Part shown: positions 41,989 to 49,854 of the stretch, piece after piece
How the letters are laid out: every line of letters starts with the position of its first letter
Position numbering within the stretch: the first letter of the stretch is position 1
From: a virus
Virus record (IMG/VR): IMGVR_UViG_3300045974_000359
Span: 1-59,321 of that record
Length of the DNA stretch: 59,321 nucleotides
Strand: one strand, 5' to 3'
Made by a program: the position numbers and the translations under genes
Notes under the pieces: model-generated
What the model was told of the DNA's origin: nothing
The model's database searches: none
Seen by the model: only the letters and a program-made list of their open reading frames with translations

Positions 41989-43068
41989 ATGTGTTGTGAA
42001 TGTGAAAATAATAGTGGAAATTTTACTTATGTAGCCTTTGCTACAGATTTGAATGGTTCAAATTTTTCTTTAAGTAGAAACTCTAATGGTATAAGTAGAT
42101 GTTATCAAGCAATCTATGTATCAGCCGTTGAGTTAGATACTAATTTGAGTATTTTTCCTAATTATTTCTATGGTAGATACTACAATATTTGTGCAGCTAA
42201 AGAAACAAATAATTATCATTTACCTACACCGATGATTGCTAAAAGAAAGGTTACTTTAGAGAAAGAAACTTCAAGACTAAATTTAGATGGTATATCAACC
42301 AGAAAATATCAATCTGAAGACTTGGCTAAATTCGATTTTGGCAATAGATATTATTTAGAACAACTTGACATATATTTCAATTCTTTTGGTAAAGAAAATA
42401 GTTGGTTATCATTACCTGATAAAAGACTTGAATTATGTTTAGTTTCAAACAAGAATTATAAAAATGGAGGCAGACCAGGCACTACAACGAGTGATATAAT
42501 ATTTTCTGGAGTTGGTAATAAAGATAATTTTACAAATGCTATTGTTCATCCAGCAAATTCATCTAAAGAAAATCCTACAATAACAGATACTATATTTTCT
42601 GGAGGTACTGTAGGAGAACCATTTTTTAAAACTGAATGGAAAATAAATGAAAATGATTTTTCTTTTGGAGAAAGTATTTTCAATGCATCTGGTTTGAACC
42701 GATTTAATAATCCAAATATAACTATTGAATTAGATGTAAGGAATTTTATTTTAAGAGGACATTCTAATGCATGGAGTTATCCTTATAATATTAGAGAAAA
42801 TGGAGACATAAAAATAAGAAATATTGGAAAAATAAGATTTGCTAATGGTAAATATTATAAAAGAAATTCAGTTTTATATTTTAGATTGAGCGCAGGAATG
42901 CCTTCAACATTAAATCAAAAAACAGGTGTTTATCAAAAAAGAATTTATAGTGATTTAAGTATTCCAATTTATATAAGTCCAAAAATAGGTATTTTTACAA
43001 GTAGAAATACTGGAGACCAGCTTGGTTTTCTTTATGGACATAGATTAACTTTAGGAATTAAGAAATAA
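41989..43068 (+). CDS. Fibre- or appendage-like virion protein
   Basis: Begins with Cys residues and a YVAFATDLNGSNF copy of the repeat also found in the preceding protein. The rest is beta-rich with many Asn/Gly/Ser and Tyr, typical of receptor-binding appendages. No C-lectin fold or variable repeat signature is seen. Confidence 0.74.
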   Translation: MCCECENNSGNFTYVAFATDLNGSNFSLSRNSNGISRCYQAIYVSAVELDTNLSIFPNYFYGRYYNICAAKETNNYHLPTPMIAKRKVTLEKETSRLNLDGISTRKYQSEDLAKFDFGNRYYLEQLDIYFNSFGKENSWLSLPDKRLELCLVSNKNYKNGGRPGTTTSDIIFSGVGNKDNFTNAIVHPANSSKENPTITDTIFSGGTVGEPFFKTEWKINENDFSFGESIFNASGLNRFNNPNITIELDVRNFILRGHSNAWSYPYNIRENGDIKIRNIGKIRFANGKYYKRNSVLYFRLSAGMPSTLNQKTGVYQKRIYSDLSIPIYISPKIGIFTSRNTGDQLGFLYGHRLTLGIKK

Positions 43069-43076
43069 TGATTTTA

Positions 43077-43218
43077 GCGGTACTCTCTCGATGATAAAAG
43101 TATAGAGTATCGCATTTTTAGACAATCTCTCTCGATGCCTCGGCAACAGTAGGTTTACCCTATTTTTAGAGAAAGTCATTATAGAACCCCTCTCTTGATG
43201 AAAAGTATAGAGGGGTTC
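43077..43218 (+). ncRNA. Cluster of three related hairpins (3' region of the fibre gene)
   Basis: H1: GCGGTACTCT/AGAGTATCGC (43077-43113), loop CTCGATGATAAAAGTAT. H2: GACAATCTCT/AGAGAAAGTC (43121-43177), with a loop starting CTCGATG and an inner TAGG/CCTA stem. H3: GAACCCCTCT/AGAGGGGTTC (43184-43218), loop CTTGATGAAAAGTAT. H1 and H3 share the CTCT-CTYGATGA...AAAGTAT-AGAG arrangement and H2 shares its 5' half. These look like three copies of one RNA element. Confidence 0.62.
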
Positions 43219-43229
43219 ATTAAACTTTG

Positions 43230-43258
43230 ATAGACTCATTTTTTGAAGTCTATTTTTT
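43230..43258 (+). terminator. Rho-independent terminator
   Basis: ATAGACT/AGTCTAT stem with a T tail, following the three hairpins and preceding the late-type motif for the lysis cassette. Confidence 0.75.
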
Positions 43259-43264
43259 GTTTAT

Positions 43265-43276
43265 ACAACTATTATA
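43265..43276 (+). promoter_or_regulatory. Late-promoter-like motif
   Basis: ACAACTATTATA, the C variant of the ACAA[G/C]TATTA motif, 46 bases before the holin gene. Confidence 0.5.
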
Positions 43277-43321
43277 TCTTAAATAATGAATAAATTCAAT
43301 CCATTTAATAACTTATAGAAT

Positions 43322-43963
43322 ATGATTTTTCAAGTAGCATTATCAACCGTTTACAAAATGATTACATTTAAAAAAGGAAGTCTAACAATGTTATCATTAA
43401 CTCTATCTGGCAGTTCAATGCTATACATAAAAAAAATATTTGAGGGAACTGATTTAAAACATTTAATAATTCCAATTGTCATATTTTCAGTAGGTTTTGT
43501 TATGTATTTCATATTCTTATTAGCAGACTTATTTACAGGACTTCAAGTTGCTAAACATGAATCATTAAGACAAAATGATGGAAAACACGTTCCATATGTT
43601 AAATCATACAAATTATATAGAACACTTTGGAAACTTTTAGGAATAGTTTTATTAGCAGTATTAATGTTAATATCTGCCTTAATGGTTGAGATAATTGATT
43701 TATCTTTTTTATATAAAATATTCATAATGCTACAAGGAACAGTTTGGTTATTATCTTGCGGATTTGAATTACATTCAATAGGTGAAAATCATCTAAAAAG
43801 ATTTGGATATAAACCAAGAATATTTTTATTTTTTGATAAAATAATTAGTATATTTGAAAACAAAATAATCGACAAAGTAAATAAGACATTAGACGTTTTA
43901 GATTTACCAGCTGAAGAAGTTACTGATAACAATAATATAGATAAAAATGGACCAAGCGACTAA
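43322..43963 (+). CDS. Putative holin, 213 aa
   Basis: Two to four hydrophobic segments (for example HLIIPIVIFSVGFVMYFIFLL and LLGIVLLAVLMLISALMV) with a DLFTGLQVAKHES motif like the D-x-x-T-G core of phage holin family 4. It should permeabilise the inner membrane at lysis. It overlaps the endopeptidase gene by 17 bases and is followed by spanin-like genes. Confidence 0.78.
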   Translation: MIFQVALSTVYKMITFKKGSLTMLSLTLSGSSMLYIKKIFEGTDLKHLIIPIVIFSVGFVMYFIFLLADLFTGLQVAKHESLRQNDGKHVPYVKSYKLYRTLWKLLGIVLLAVLMLISALMVEIIDLSFLYKIFIMLQGTVWLLSCGFELHSIGENHLKRFGYKPRIFLFFDKIISIFENKIIDKVNKTLDVLDLPAEEVTDNNNIDKNGPSD

Positions 43964-44408
43964 ACAAAGAATTGACTTACTACATCCATCTGTTAGACAA
44001 GAGATGTTAAAGATAGTATCTGAATGTGATAAAGCATTAACAGGAAGAGCACATATGAGAATAACTCAAGGTTTAAGAACATTTGCTGAGCAAGATGCTT
44101 TATTTAATAAGAAACCGAAAGTTACAAATGCTAAAGGTGGTCAATCTATACATAACTATGGATTTGCCGTAGATATTTGTATGATTATAGATGGTAAAGA
44201 AGCAAGTTTTGATACTCATAAAGATTGGGATGGAGATAAAATTGCGGATTGGGATGAATGTGTAAAGATTTTTGCTTTAAATGGTTGGTCATGGGGTGGT
44301 AATTGGAATACATTTAAAGATATGCCTCACTTTGATAAAATCGGTTTAAACAATTGGAGAAATCTTATAAATAAAAAACGTGACTCTAAAGGATATGTTA
44401 TAATTTAA
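43947..44408 (+). CDS. M15-family peptidoglycan endopeptidase (endolysin)
   Basis: L-Ala-D-Glu/VanY-type zinc peptidase. ITQGLRTFAEQDALF, GQSIHNYGFAVDI (His and Asp zinc ligands) and DMPHFD (third ligand) match T5-type endolysins. No signal peptide, so export needs the holin. At 153 residues it consists of the catalytic domain only. Confidence 0.93.
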   Translation: MDQATKQRIDLLHPSVRQEMLKIVSECDKALTGRAHMRITQGLRTFAEQDALFNKKPKVTNAKGGQSIHNYGFAVDICMIIDGKEASFDTHKDWDGDKIADWDECVKIFALNGWSWGGNWNTFKDMPHFDKIGLNNWRNLINKKRDSKGYVII

Positions 44409-44419
44409 AATTTATTAAA

Positions 44420-44818
44420 ATGATAGTAGATTGGAAAAAAGTAAATGAAAAAATATTCTTGATTTTTTTAGTATTAGTTTTTATATGTTTGTTATTTTTA
44501 GTTGGAAGACAATTCACTAAAACTGAATCTCAGAAAATTTTAGAAAAAGATTTAAAAGAAATTAAATCAAACCAAAAGCAATTGATTGAAAATGAAAAAA
44601 ATAACTATAAAGTAATAGATAGTTTAAAAAAGCAAATTTCTGTCAAAGAGAATTTTAGAGATAAAATAATTGAAAAACATTATTACACTAAAGAAGTTAT
44701 TAACAATAAAATAAAAGAAGATGAAAAAAATCTTAATAATTCTAACGTTTCTTTTGATACCATTAAAAAGTATCTGTCAAACTATAAATATAAACCTTTC
44801 ACAACCTCAAGCAACTGA
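44420..44818 (+). CDS. Putative inner-membrane spanin (Rz-like)
   Basis: An N-terminal transmembrane segment (FLIFLVLVFICLLFLVG) is followed by a coiled-coil periplasmic part, the i-spanin layout. The C-terminal 98 bases overlap the next gene in another frame, as in Rz/Rz1. Confidence 0.7.
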   Translation: MIVDWKKVNEKIFLIFLVLVFICLLFLVGRQFTKTESQKILEKDLKEIKSNQKQLIENEKNNYKVIDSLKKQISVKENFRDKIIEKHYYTKEVINNKIKEDEKNLNNSNVSFDTIKKYLSNYKYKPFTTSSN

Positions 44819-45155
44819 AGTCTATAAAGGTTTAATTCAAGGTAATAATTTAAAAAATACTGTAATTGATTTGCAAAAGTCTATTACAGAATTAGAAAAA
44901 GCAGTTGTTTTAGATTTAAGTATTCAAAATGATTTGAAAAAAGAAATCGAAAAATTGAATAAAATAATTTCTGATAAAGCAGACTTTATCAAAAATCAAG
45001 AAAAACAAAATGACATCGAGCAGGCTAAAATAAAAGACAAATTGAATAAAAGATTTGGATTTGGATTAGTAGGAGGTTATGGATTATCTACAGGAACTAA
45101 TAACTTTCAAGGTTTTATAGGAGTAGGTGTATCATATAACTTATTCAGATTTTAA
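44721..45155 (+). CDS. Putative outer-membrane spanin partner, 144 aa
   Basis: A signal peptide (KKILIILTFLLIPLKSIC before Gln) is followed by a coiled coil, then a Gly-rich C-terminus ending VGVSYNLFRF, with a terminal aromatic as in outer-membrane beta-barrel proteins. It lacks a clear lipobox, so it may be anchored by barrel strands instead of lipid. Start lies inside the Rz-like gene. Confidence 0.65.
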   Translation: MKKILIILTFLLIPLKSICQTININLSQPQATEVYKGLIQGNNLKNTVIDLQKSITELEKAVVLDLSIQNDLKKEIEKLNKIISDKADFIKNQEKQNDIEQAKIKDKLNKRFGFGLVGGYGLSTGTNNFQGFIGVGVSYNLFRF

Positions 45156-45379
45156 TGGAAGCAAAGAAAGACAAGCAGTCTAAAGATGATAATAAAATCT
45201 TAAAACAAAATAGTAAGATTTTAAATAAAATCGTCAATACAAAAGAAAAAAGGCATGTTAAAGAGCCAACTGAACCTGTATTTAAAGAAATATTAAAGGA
45301 ATTCAGTTTTAATTATGGAAAGTTAGTAGTTTCAAATACAAGTGTTGAAATTTTAAAATTAGTAAAGAATGAATTTTAA
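45155..45379 (+). CDS. Hypothetical protein, 74 aa
   Basis: Highly basic Lys-rich N-terminal half, no motif. It lies between the lysis cassette and the head protein gene, overlapping both by 1-11 bases. Confidence 0.66.
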   Translation: MEAKKDKQSKDDNKILKQNSKILNKIVNTKEKRHVKEPTEPVFKEILKEFSFNYGKLVVSNTSVEILKLVKNEF

Positions 45380-46271
45380 TATATTCCAAATTCAAAAGAT
45401 GATTGAGATTTTTTCTAAAAATCAAGCAATCTTCATTGGTTCAACTTTAGGAATAGACTATTTATCAGACTATGATAAATTTATATTGAAGATGAATGGA
45501 ATTGATATTGATAATTTAGATACTATTGACGATATTCAAAGAATGTTTTATTTCGGACTTTATTCTGGAATGTTGGGAGGCAATAAATCATTTAAAGTAA
45601 AAAGAAAAGATTTTGATGATTGGTTTAGTAAAGAATTACATAAACCATTAAGTACTCAAAAAAAGGCTTCATTAGATTTTCTTAAAAAAAGAACTTTTAA
45701 TGATATAACAGGACTTGGTAACAGAATAACTAATAAATTCACTAATCAAGTTTTAACAGCATCAATTTCTAAAAGAAATTTATTACAATCTAAAATTAAA
45801 GATGCTACTATAAAAGCATTTGAAGATAATAAAACTCAACAACAATTAGCATCTATATTAAGAGAACTTACAGGTGATTGGGCAAGAGATTTTTCAAGAA
45901 TATCTGATTATGTTATGCAAGAGGCATATGCTTATGGTAGGTTGGCTCAAATAGTAGAAACTTATGGTGAAGATTGTTTAGTTTATAAGCAGACATTTCC
46001 TGGTGTATGTAAACATTGTGAAAAGAATTACGGAACACCTGGTGAGTATCCAGAAGTTTATGAAATACAAGATTTATTAAAAAATGGAAATAATATTGGA
46101 AGAACAGAACAACTTCCAGTGGTTGGTCAAGCTCACCCTTGGGCAAGAAGTATCTTACATGCAATTCCACCTAACAGTAAATGGGATGCTAATAAAAATC
46201 AATTTGTATTAGTTAGAAATACTCAAGGTGTAAAAAGGAATAGCAAAGTTAAGGTTACTATAACGGATTAA
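45369..46271 (+). CDS. Phage Mu F-like head morphogenesis protein
   Basis: Minor head protein of the SPP1 gp7/Mu gpF type. A helical N-terminal 170 residues precede DWARDFSRISDYVMQEAYAYGR, then a Cys-containing VCKHCEKNYG segment and PVVGQAHPWARSI, corresponding to the conserved C-terminal HP-x-C-R motif. Expected to sit near the portal during assembly. Confidence 0.78.
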   Translation: MNFNIFQIQKMIEIFSKNQAIFIGSTLGIDYLSDYDKFILKMNGIDIDNLDTIDDIQRMFYFGLYSGMLGGNKSFKVKRKDFDDWFSKELHKPLSTQKKASLDFLKKRTFNDITGLGNRITNKFTNQVLTASISKRNLLQSKIKDATIKAFEDNKTQQQLASILRELTGDWARDFSRISDYVMQEAYAYGRLAQIVETYGEDCLVYKQTFPGVCKHCEKNYGTPGEYPEVYEIQDLLKNGNNIGRTEQLPVVGQAHPWARSILHAIPPNSKWDANKNQFVLVRNTQGVKRNSKVKVTITD

Positions 46272-46278
46272 ATTTATT

Positions 46279-46932
46279 ATGGTAAAGCAAAACATACTAC
46301 TGATTCAGCCGCATTCAGATGATATTCTATTTTCGGCAAGTAAATTTCTTTTTGATAAAAAAAGATTTGGTGATATAAAAATATTAACCATTGAAAAAGG
46401 TAATCAAAAAAGAGTAAATGAAGATATTGAATTATGTGAATTATTCGATGTTAAATATGAGAATTTAGGATTTGATTTTGAAGATGATTCTTACTATCAT
46501 TATTATCAAAAGCATAAAATATTCCTTTCAGATAATTGTGATGAAATTCTTGAAGATAGATATGGAAGTGAATTTCTTGATTCTATAAAAACTAAATTAA
46601 GAAAATTTGTAAAGAAACATAGAAATCTAAATTATAAGATAGTTGTTTGTTTAGGAGTTGGTCATCCAATGCATTATTTCATAATGGAATGTGTAAAAGA
46701 TTTATCGGACTTATTTTACAGAGATTTTCCTCATTCATATAAACGTAAAGCAAAACTTGATTTTGAAAACCTTACAGAGTTTATATTGGAAAGCGAATAC
46801 TTTGATGAAGAGAATCATGAGATGAAATTTGAGATAGCATATCAGATTTATAAAACTCAAAGAAGTTTATTGTTTTTTGAAAAAGGATATATTGATAAAA
46901 AAATATCTGAACAATTTTATAAACTGAAATAA
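46279..46932 (+). CDS. PIG-L/LmbE-like deacetylase
   Basis: QPHSDDILFS near the N-terminus matches the PHPDDE zinc motif, and VGHPMHYF the second His site. Such enzymes remove N-acetyl groups from GlcNAc-containing substrates. The adjacent GT4 gene shares one base with it, suggesting a sugar-modification pair, perhaps for virion glycans. Confidence 0.82.
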   Translation: MVKQNILLIQPHSDDILFSASKFLFDKKRFGDIKILTIEKGNQKRVNEDIELCELFDVKYENLGFDFEDDSYYHYYQKHKIFLSDNCDEILEDRYGSEFLDSIKTKLRKFVKKHRNLNYKIVVCLGVGHPMHYFIMECVKDLSDLFYRDFPHSYKRKAKLDFENLTEFILESEYFDEENHEMKFEIAYQIYKTQRSLLFFEKGYIDKKISEQFYKLK

Positions 46933-48338
46933 TGAAAATAAGATTTGTAACATTTTCTATTGCTAAATATGGCGGTATAATAAAACATATAGAAACTAAA
47001 TTTGAGGCACTTCAAAATTTAGGTCATGACGTTGATATAATCATTTTAGATTATAAAAAATCACTATCTTTAAAAGGTTATCAAAAAAAGATAAAAGACC
47101 TTGAGAGTGGAGTTTTTCAAGATAAATTAGATGTTAAAAGTCAAAATGGCGGTTACTTAAAATCTGATATTACAGGTTATTGGTATAATCCTTATTATGG
47201 TTGGTTATTTGAACCTAATAAAAACATTTTACCTTGTTTAGATGAAAATTCTTTAGATAGATGGAATGAACTTGTTTCAGATTGCGACTTACTTATTTGG
47301 AGTTTTGTACCAACTAAAACTTCTGAAGCAAAAGGATTTAATTGGTGGCATAAGTATTTTGAGTTGCCCGATACAGTAAAACAAATTCTAACTATTCACG
47401 ATGGATATTATGACTTGCGTAATTCTTGGTCAAACTTGTTAAGCAAAAAAATATCTTTTTTTGAATGTGTTCATATAACGAGTTATAATGCTTGCGAAGT
47501 TTTCGATGTTCCGAGAATTTTAAATTTAGATTCAAGAAAAATTCCAAACAAACTTAAAATAAAAAAGTTTGAAGAAAAATCAGTTGATTTTTTCGCTGCT
47601 CATATTTTTAAAAGTATGAAAAGAATGGAGGAGTTAATATCAGCCGTTCCTTATATTAAAAAGGGTCATACTACAATGATTGCTGGTTCTGGTATAGAAT
47701 TATATTATATGATGACTGAGGATGAGAGCAAGCAAAAACCTAAATATACAACTTCTAAAAAAACTGACCCTGATTGTAAAGATTCAGATATTGGATTAAG
47801 TCTATTTAAAAGAGCAGAAAAATACGGAATGGAATTTTTAGGATTAATTGATAATGATAATGTAAATTTTTTATTACAAAATTCTAAATTTGCCGTTGAC
47901 CCATCATTCTGTACTCATTATGCTAAATATGTAAACACTCATTTAAACGGATTTATAATTGAAGCAATAGTAAATGGTTGTTATCCTATTTTAAGAAATT
48001 ATAGAAAAGATGAAGTTGAAAATGATTTCATATTTCAAGAATTAAGAGCAATATACATTCCTTATGATTGCACGCCTAAAGAGTTTGCTAAATATCTTAA
48101 TGATGCTTTAAATATGGATAGCAAGAAGTATTTAAAGGATGTAATACATAATTTCAATTTAGCAAAACAAATTCTCAACCCAGAATTAAATATGTCTGAA
48201 ATAGTTAGTCTAATTAGTAAACCTAAAAAAATGAAGAATTTAGAAATAGGAAAATCATCCAAAAAAATAAATGATGATGCTCAAAAAACTATGAAAGAAT
48301 TTTTCAAATATGAAGATTTACCAGATTGGATGAATTAA
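46932..48338 (+). CDS. GT4-like glycosyltransferase
   Basis: GT-B fold enzyme. N-terminal FSIAKYGGIIKHIETKFEAL resembles the acceptor-side Rossmann start (GGxxxH), and the C-terminal half contains FLLQNSKFAVDPS and LNGFIIEAIVNGCYPIL, the donor-binding E-x7-E-like region. Substrate unknown; expected to glycosylate a phage protein or host surface. Confidence 0.78.
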   Translation: MKIRFVTFSIAKYGGIIKHIETKFEALQNLGHDVDIIILDYKKSLSLKGYQKKIKDLESGVFQDKLDVKSQNGGYLKSDITGYWYNPYYGWLFEPNKNILPCLDENSLDRWNELVSDCDLLIWSFVPTKTSEAKGFNWWHKYFELPDTVKQILTIHDGYYDLRNSWSNLLSKKISFFECVHITSYNACEVFDVPRILNLDSRKIPNKLKIKKFEEKSVDFFAAHIFKSMKRMEELISAVPYIKKGHTTMIAGSGIELYYMMTEDESKQKPKYTTSKKTDPDCKDSDIGLSLFKRAEKYGMEFLGLIDNDNVNFLLQNSKFAVDPSFCTHYAKYVNTHLNGFIIEAIVNGCYPILRNYRKDEVENDFIFQELRAIYIPYDCTPKEFAKYLNDALNMDSKKYLKDVIHNFNLAKQILNPELNMSEIVSLISKPKKMKNLEIGKSSKKINDDAQKTMKEFFKYEDLPDWMN

Positions 48339-48350
48339 CAACTATTAATA
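48337..48350 (+). promoter_or_regulatory. Late-promoter-like motif
   Basis: AACAACTATTAATA, overlapping the glycosyltransferase stop codon and 33 bases before the AAA+ gene. Confidence 0.5.
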
Positions 48351-48383
48351 GAATAATGAAAATCATAATTAAAAAATTTAGAT

Positions 48384-49853
48384 ATGAACAAAATTAGTGA
48401 CGATTTAGGAAAAATAATTGAAAAGGCTGGAGGTTCAGCAACAAGACAAGTTGGTTCAACAAAAACTGATAATCAAGGCAGAACTTTAGTTTGGACTGAA
48501 ACAAAGCCAGGCAAATTCGATTGGAGAATTGCTAAAAATCAACCTAAAAAGGAAGATGATTCAGATGAAGATGATTCAGATGGTCAATTTAGTAAACTAC
48601 AAAATCATTTGAAAAATTCAACTGTCGATAGTCTAAAGGCTTTTGCTAAAAAACCAGGCAATGCTCCGAAATTAAGACAAGCTGCTTATGATGAATTAGT
48701 AGAGCGTGGAGAAGATGTATCTGATATAGATTTGAATACAGGTAAGTATGGTCAAATGAAACAAGCATTCGGAGTAGGAAACGGAAAATCAAATTTTAAA
48801 TTAAATGCCGATGGTTCATCAACTTCTTCAGAAGATGCTGAAGATGAAGATTGGAAAGACCCAGAATTTATAAGAAAGAAATTTGGATTTAATGATTTTT
48901 CAAAAGCAACAAAATCTCAAAGAATTGCTTACGATAAATTCGTAACTGAGCAAAAGGCTAAAGACCCAAATTATTTACCACCTGAAGAAGAAATTTATGA
49001 TTTGAATACTTTATATGCTCAATTCTTAATGACTGATTCTCCATTAATGATTGCATCAGGTGGAGCAGGGGTTGGTAAAACGCATAACTTACATCTTGTA
49101 GCAAAGGCTATGAATAAGAAACCTTTTGACCCAGATGTTGACCAGCCAGGTGATGATGATTACGATTATGTTGAAGCACCTGAAGTAAATTCAGCACCTC
49201 AATTAGCATCTTTATTGAAAGAGCATAATGGTAAAATTATAGTATTTGATGATACTGATAATTTATTAAAATCACAAGATACATTCGGTATATTGAAAAA
49301 AGCAACTGCTTCATCAGGTAAAAGAATTGTAGGTAAAAAATCAGCTGGAGCTGGAAATATTGACCCATTTGAATTTAAAGGAAAAATTATTTTCTTGACG
49401 AATATGAATCAGGCTCAATTAACTAAAGATGAAAATTTAAATGCTATTTATTCAAGAGCACTTAAAAAAGATATTTATTTTACAAAACAAGAACAACTTC
49501 ACTTCATTGATAAATTAAAACATCAATTCAACTTTACAGGAATTGATAGATTGCCTAATAAGGCTGATGATATTCAAGAGAGAGAAGAAATTTTTACATT
49601 GTTGAAAGACAATATTGAAGATATTGACCCAGCTAAATTTAATGTTCGTTCAATGAAAGAAATGCTTGAAGTAAAAAGAGCATCTGATAGAGCAGAAGAG
49701 TTTACAAAGAATGACCCAGTTATGGGTAAAATGCTTTTTGGTAATGCTGGAGATTGGAAAAAGAAAGTAAAAACTTTACTTGTAAAAGGTGAGGGGTACA
49801 ATCCTAAAAAAGAAGTTTTAGAGAAAGCAAAAGAAATCCTTAATTTGGAATAA
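48384..49853 (+). CDS. AAA+ ATPase of the virion gene cluster
   Basis: Walker A GGAGVGKT (residues 226-233), Walker B IIVFDDTD (285-292), sensor-1 IIFLTNMN (335-342) and a possible arginine finger in IYSRALKK (358) define an AAA+ core. Upstream are an N-terminal module (GRTLVWTETKPGKFDWRIAK, 32-51), an acidic linker and a segment (STVDSLKAFAKK ... AAYDELVERGED) shared with the 37.1 kb protein. ATPases are not usual in capsid clusters, so it may act in assembly or be injected with DNA. Confidence 0.78.
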   Translation: MNKISDDLGKIIEKAGGSATRQVGSTKTDNQGRTLVWTETKPGKFDWRIAKNQPKKEDDSDEDDSDGQFSKLQNHLKNSTVDSLKAFAKKPGNAPKLRQAAYDELVERGEDVSDIDLNTGKYGQMKQAFGVGNGKSNFKLNADGSSTSSEDAEDEDWKDPEFIRKKFGFNDFSKATKSQRIAYDKFVTEQKAKDPNYLPPEEEIYDLNTLYAQFLMTDSPLMIASGGAGVGKTHNLHLVAKAMNKKPFDPDVDQPGDDDYDYVEAPEVNSAPQLASLLKEHNGKIIVFDDTDNLLKSQDTFGILKKATASSGKRIVGKKSAGAGNIDPFEFKGKIIFLTNMNQAQLTKDENLNAIYSRALKKDIYFTKQEQLHFIDKLKHQFNFTGIDRLPNKADDIQEREEIFTLLKDNIEDIDPAKFNVRSMKEMLEVKRASDRAEEFTKNDPVMGKMLFGNAGDWKKKVKTLLVKGEGYNPKKEVLEKAKEILNLE

Positions 49854-49854
49854 T

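Noticed and set aside
43184-43218. Hammerhead or other known ribozyme at the hairpin cluster
   Set aside because: GATGA resembles part of the hammerhead core, but the second core strand and three-way layout are missing.
39594-43321. Diversity-generating retroelement
   Set aside because: Fibre genes and structured RNAs invited the idea, but no reverse transcriptase, Avd gene or A-biased template/variable repeat pair is present.
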